DNA of 64,000 nucleotides, from the NCBI GenBank assembly GCA_933822405.4, contig CAKOGP040001112.1, positions 713,887 through 777,886 of the forward strand. The letters run 5' to 3'. How positions within the stretch are numbered: the first letter of the stretch is position 1; each line of letters starts with the position of its first letter. The notes below the pieces were generated by a model that worked only from the letters and a program-made list of their open reading frames with translations, was not told where the DNA came from and made no database searches. Made by a program: the position numbers and the translations under genes. Positions 60,585 to 64,000 of this stretch are shown here, one piece after another. The stretch comes from Cylindrotheca closterium. Taxonomy: Eukaryota; Bacillariophyta; Bacillariophyceae; Bacillariales; Bacillariaceae.

Positions 60585-62735
60585 ATGAAATTTCAATCCA
60601 CTCTCCTGTTTGCCTTACTCAGATCCACACGAGCTCTTTCCAGCACCACCACTTGCGCTCGCCATCCCCGCTCAAGTCCCCTTTCCTTTGCATTAGCCAA
60701 TCGTGGTGGTGGTGGTGGTGGTGGATTACTATCCTCTCAAAGACTCTCTGCCACACCTTCTCCGGACGACAACGACGAGCCGAATCGGATTCCCGCAACT
60801 GGTTGGAATCACAATCCACCCAAGGAGGATTCCAAATTTTGGCAAAACAACAATCAGAACAACGACAGCAACAGCGGCATCAACGGCGACAGACCTCAAG
60901 AGGAGGAAAAGCCCAAGAAATTGCGCACTGGTTGGTTGCACAATACAGAACCAGCCAAAGCAAAGAGTAAAACCTCGGACCCAGCAGGAGGAAAAGGAGG
61001 AGGCTCGACTACTACCAACTTGGCCCAAGAACGACTGAAACAAGCCATGGCGTTGCAAGAACAAAACCATCGCATCGTGGGACCACCCACCTTTCATGCT
61101 TGTGGAGATGGACGTCAAGTCGTGGTTACCGAGCACAAAATCTCGGTTCCCATTTATCGAAACCAAGAACGATCGCCTCGCATGGACGTAGCGTTTAGCG
61201 TAGTGGAAGAAGTCAAGGATTTGGACACCCAGTCTTGGTTTCAGTCTCTACTACAATCACCAAACCCCTTTCAACGAGCTACCCAATACGTCCAAAAAGC
61301 TAATTTGAAGGATGCCAAGGGCATGTGCTTGTATCTGCAAGGAGGTCCTGGATTTGGATCCCCGCAACCCATTGCTGGCTTGGGATTTTCCGCTGGCAGT
61401 TCTTGGGCCGCCAAGGCGCTCGGGACCTATTCGAGAATTGTCCTCATGGACCAACGAGGAACGGGCAAGTCGACACCCATTACCAAACAAACCTTGGAAC
61501 AACGATTTCCGGACCTCTTTCTCTTTGATGGTAGTAGTGGTGGTGGTAGTACAACAACAACAACAACAACAACAACAACCACACAGGATGCCTTGGAATC
61601 CCAATTTGCCCAACGGCCCGAGGACCATGCCAAATTTCTTGCGGCATTGTCACAAGCCACCGAGTACATGGCCCAATTCCGAGCGGATAACATTGTCAAG
61701 GATGCTGAAGCCATCAAGTCTGCTTTGCTGGTACCACTCGAACCAGGATCACCCGCACCAGGACCATTGCCCTATGGTTGTGCCATTGGGCAATCCTTTG
61801 GTGGATTTTGCATGATGTCCTATCTGTCACTGATGGAGCATCCACCTACGATTTGCCTCTTGACGGGGGGTATTGCACCCATGCTGACACCAGCCTACGA
61901 GGCGTATTCAGGCTTGTGGGAACGGGTCAAGGAACGAAGTTTGCAATATTACGACATGTACCCAGGAGACATCAAGATGGTCAAGATGATTGTGAAAAAG
62001 CTACTGGAGGAGCCACAAAGACTACCATCGGGTGGAACTTTGACGGCACGTCGGTTCTTGCAACTGGGCATGGGATTGGGTGGTTCCCCATCGGCATTTG
62101 CCTCCTTGCACAACAAGCTTGCCAATGCCTTTGTGCAAGAAAATGATCAAATCGTTTTCACCAGAGCCTTTCTTAAGTCGTTTGATGCGGAACAACCCTT
62201 TGGTGATTATCCCATTTACTATTTCATGCACGAAAGTATCTATGCGGACGGTCCCGAGAATTCGCCCACCAACTGGGCAGCCAACCGGGCCTACCAAAAT
62301 AAGATTCAAACGCCATCCGACTTTGATTACAAATTGACAAGTGGCATGGATTCGGATGCAAAACCTGTGATATTCTTTGGAGAAATGGTCTTTCCCTGGA
62401 TGTCGGAGGATTATGCGGAATGTGGCGATGTGGGGTGCCAACACTTGGTCAATTCATTGGCCACCAAGACGGATTGGCCGAACCTATACAATGGAGAACA
62501 TATGCGCCAAGTTTTAGATGATGGTCGAAGTCGAGCGGCTTCTGCCAGCTATTTGGACGACATGTATGTCGACTGGGATTGTGCCAAAAAGGTCCTTTCT
62601 CGAGGAGGGCCGTTGGAAAAGTGCAAGGCATATGTCACGAATGAGTATCAGCATTCCGGACTCCGAGATGATGGAGCCAAAATTTTTGCCAAGTTGCATG
62701 GGATGGCCATGGGAAGTGTTCGAACTCCTAGTTAA
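60585..62735 (+). CDS. Proline iminopeptidase-like alpha/beta hydrolase (S33)
   Basis: A 716-residue protein from the ATG at 60585. That start is chosen because a signal-like N-terminus follows it (MKFQSTLLFALLRSTRALSS); the upstream ATG at 60360 is the alternative. After a disordered Gly/Asn/Lys-rich region of about 150 residues with a duplicated TGWxHN motif, the S33 domain begins: oxyanion loop LQGGPGFGSP (about 250), MDQRGTGKSTP, nucleophile elbow IGQSFGGF with Ser404, and the His in NGEHMRQVL near the end. These are the proline iminopeptidase signatures; the enzyme would remove N-terminal proline from peptides. The lid contains a Thr run encoded by an ACA repeat (61550-61580). The leader suggests the secretory or plastid route. 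Confidence 0.87.
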   Translation: MKFQSTLLFALLRSTRALSSTTTCARHPRSSPLSFALANRGGGGGGGLLSSQRLSATPSPDDNDEPNRIPATGWNHNPPKEDSKFWQNNNQNNDSNSGINGDRPQEEEKPKKLRTGWLHNTEPAKAKSKTSDPAGGKGGGSTTTNLAQERLKQAMALQEQNHRIVGPPTFHACGDGRQVVVTEHKISVPIYRNQERSPRMDVAFSVVEEVKDLDTQSWFQSLLQSPNPFQRATQYVQKANLKDAKGMCLYLQGGPGFGSPQPIAGLGFSAGSSWAAKALGTYSRIVLMDQRGTGKSTPITKQTLEQRFPDLFLFDGSSGGGSTTTTTTTTTTTQDALESQFAQRPEDHAKFLAALSQATEYMAQFRADNIVKDAEAIKSALLVPLEPGSPAPGPLPYGCAIGQSFGGFCMMSYLSLMEHPPTICLLTGGIAPMLTPAYEAYSGLWERVKERSLQYYDMYPGDIKMVKMIVKKLLEEPQRLPSGGTLTARRFLQLGMGLGGSPSAFASLHNKLANAFVQENDQIVFTRAFLKSFDAEQPFGDYPIYYFMHESIYADGPENSPTNWAANRAYQNKIQTPSDFDYKLTSGMDSDAKPVIFFGEMVFPWMSEDYAECGDVGCQHLVNSLATKTDWPNLYNGEHMRQVLDDGRSRAASASYLDDMYVDWDCAKKVLSRGGPLEKCKAYVTNEYQHSGLRDDGAKIFAKLHGMAMGSVRTPS

Positions 62736-62804
62736 TGTCAGCTAGAACTAGATGCAATGTTACGAAGCACATTCTGTTATGCAATGAATTAATTAATTGA
62801 TTGA

Positions 62805-64000
62805 TTAATGGGCTGGTCTGGCAACTTCTACTTCCAGCGAAAGTTCCTTTTGCAACTGAACCAAAACATCTTCAAAGCAGCGGATATCGCATGTACCAAT
62901 CTTCTTCCCATCTATGGAAACGATCTTATCTCCAACTTTCAATCCATTCGAGTATCCAGTATCTGAAACCGATGCAACTACCAAATAGTGTGATTGATCC
63001 TTACCATCAACTCGAAGAGACATGTCCCATTTGCTGTCAGACAAAGGCCGTTTCAAGCGTACCATATGCCGCGGATCTGTCGCCTCGCACGACAAACGTG
63101 CGTTCATGACAACCTGAGGATCAAGCTCCTCTTCCGTCGACGATTCGCTTGCATCTGATGAATCGTCACTAATCTCGATTGTGTTTTCACTCGAATTGAT
63201 GACAGGGACTGTGAAGCCCATTCCTTCATTCGATGGTAAGCTTACGCGCTCTTGACCGCTTGCACTTGTAATAGGCTTGAAAAGATCATGCCGGAAATTA
63301 TTTGGATCTACATCCTGCTCTTCCGCAGGCTGCACTTCTTTGAATGCAGGCTTCAAATTCCTGTTTCGATGGAGTTTGCAAAGAAATGGCTTTTTGTTTT
63401 GAAAACTGCAACCAGATTCAATGGCGCACCCATAGTGGTATATCGAAGCACAGGAGACCTCACTGCATGTAATAGTAGCCCCGCCACGTTCACAACAAGT
63501 ACAGGTTTTCGCCATGTCAAACGCACGAAAGACATTTCGATACTCTTTTCCCATTCTGCTGTGTTCCGCCTCAGACGTATCGATAATTGTGGTGAGTTTA
63601 ATACAGTTTTCATGAGCGCAGATTCTGCGAGTGCCACATTGAAAGGCAAGCAAATCACTACTGCTGACAGCACTGTTGCCCTTTTGGCAAAAGGCGCAAA
63701 CAACCGGAGACGATGAATTCTTCCTCAAATAGAACTCAAGTGATATTCTGTCGCATTGGTCGGTTGACTCGGGTGGTGGGCGATGTAAATCGCAATAAAA
63801 TACTTTGCTGTCTCGATCGAAACGCCACCCAGTGTCTTCCGCGCATGCAAAGTGGAAAATTCGGAAACAATTTTCTCCTGTGCAACCAACGGTGGCCCCA
63901 TTCTTCTTGCAGATGTCGCAGTTTAAAGCTTTTCCGCGATTTACGGCCTTGATCACATGTTTCCACTTCGAGTCGACGACTTCGACCTCGGGGCAGTTTT
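62805..64000 (-). CDS. Extended-PHD zinc-finger protein with C-terminal PDZ domain (5' end outside window)
   Basis: Partial: the frame runs open off the right edge (in frame from about 63998), so the N-terminus lies beyond the window. The first Cys/His domain starts NCPEVEVVDSKWKHVIKA, then LNCDICKKNGATVGC, IFHFACA and FYCDLH, the extended PHD (PHF6/AF10-type) order. A second finger follows (CTCCERGGATITC...IYHYGCAIESG...FLCKLH). An acidic/Ser stretch (EISDDSSDASESSTEEE) comes next. The C-terminal ~85 residues are PDZ-like: SHYLVVASVSDTGYSNGLKVGDKIVSIDGKKI. Extended PHDs read chromatin or nucleic acid; a PDZ beside them is uncommon and suggests a peptide-binding partner (inference). No active site is expected. 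Nuclear by inference. Confidence 0.82.
   Translation of the reverse strand, partial: NCPEVEVVDSKWKHVIKAVNRGKALNCDICKKNGATVGCTGENCFRIFHFACAEDTGWRFDRDSKVFYCDLHRPPPESTDQCDRISLEFYLRKNSSSPVVCAFCQKGNSAVSSSDLLAFQCGTRRICAHENCIKLTTIIDTSEAEHSRMGKEYRNVFRAFDMAKTCTCCERGGATITCSEVSCASIYHYGCAIESGCSFQNKKPFLCKLHRNRNLKPAFKEVQPAEEQDVDPNNFRHDLFKPITSASGQERVSLPSNEGMGFTVPVINSSENTIEISDDSSDASESSTEEELDPQVVMNARLSCEATDPRHMVRLKRPLSDSKWDMSLRVDGKDQSHYLVVASVSDTGYSNGLKVGDKIVSIDGKKIGTCDIRCFEDVLVQLQKELSLEVEVARPAH

Overview
This window is nuclear DNA of a photosynthetic stramenopile, most likely a pennate diatom; I cannot name the species. The evidence: spliceosomal introns of about 64-111 bp with GT-AG ends; an N-terminal signal peptide followed by a Phe-containing plastid motif (A-F-A-P, A-F-S-P, A-F-V-P) in many proteins; an HSF-type transcription factor; PT-rich membrane proteins; a pyruvate:NADP+ oxidoreductase fusion. 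All exon joins were made by eye from splice signals and reading frame, with no transcript support. I saw no rRNA, tRNA, CRISPR, transposon or viral gene.

Layout. 1-5.9 kb: pyruvate:NADP+ oxidoreductase (PFOR fused to a P450-reductase-like module), then a PT-rich membrane protein. 8-16.3 kb: three copies of a plastid-type protein joining two EF-hands to a Tic20-like membrane domain. Two of these are essentially identical and form a large inverted repeat around a separate membrane-protein gene; a 7TM receptor-like gene lies between copies 1 and 2. 16.9-26.4 kb: CTR9 (PAF1 complex), a sedoheptulose-7-phosphate-cyclase-like enzyme, a glyoxylate/succinic semialdehyde reductase and an F-box-like protein. 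27-35.6 kb: three small tandem paralogues of an unrecognised family, a plastid protein, the mitochondrial ATP synthase assembly factor ATP10, a TPR protein and small membrane proteins. 35.7-49.5 kb: single-pass membrane proteins, a C1GalT-like GT31 glycosyltransferase, a SulP/STAS/cNMP-domain transporter, a mercaptopyruvate sulfurtransferase and an HSF-type factor. 49.7-58 kb: three adjacent same-strand genes. Each has a signal peptide, two stand-alone cathepsin-propeptide (I29-like) domains and a long disordered repeat tail; two of them also share a C-terminal ~55-residue module. 58.4-64 kb: a double SnoaL-like protein, a proline-iminopeptidase-like hydrolase, and a partial extended-PHD/PDZ protein.

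The strongest candidate for something undescribed is the 49.7-58 kb cluster. The paired I29-like domains are not followed by a peptidase. The tails carry different repeats (QGTR; a 26-residue Q-rich F-G-G/F-N-G repeat; FSxFG in an Ala/Pro/Lys matrix). Each gene has a TGACGT/ACGTCA element about 70-125 bp upstream of its ATG, the same hexamer as the CO2/cAMP-response elements described in diatoms. A plastid scaffold or protease-inhibitor role is only inference. The second candidate is the EF-hand/Tic20 family with its palindromic, apparently homogenised duplicate.
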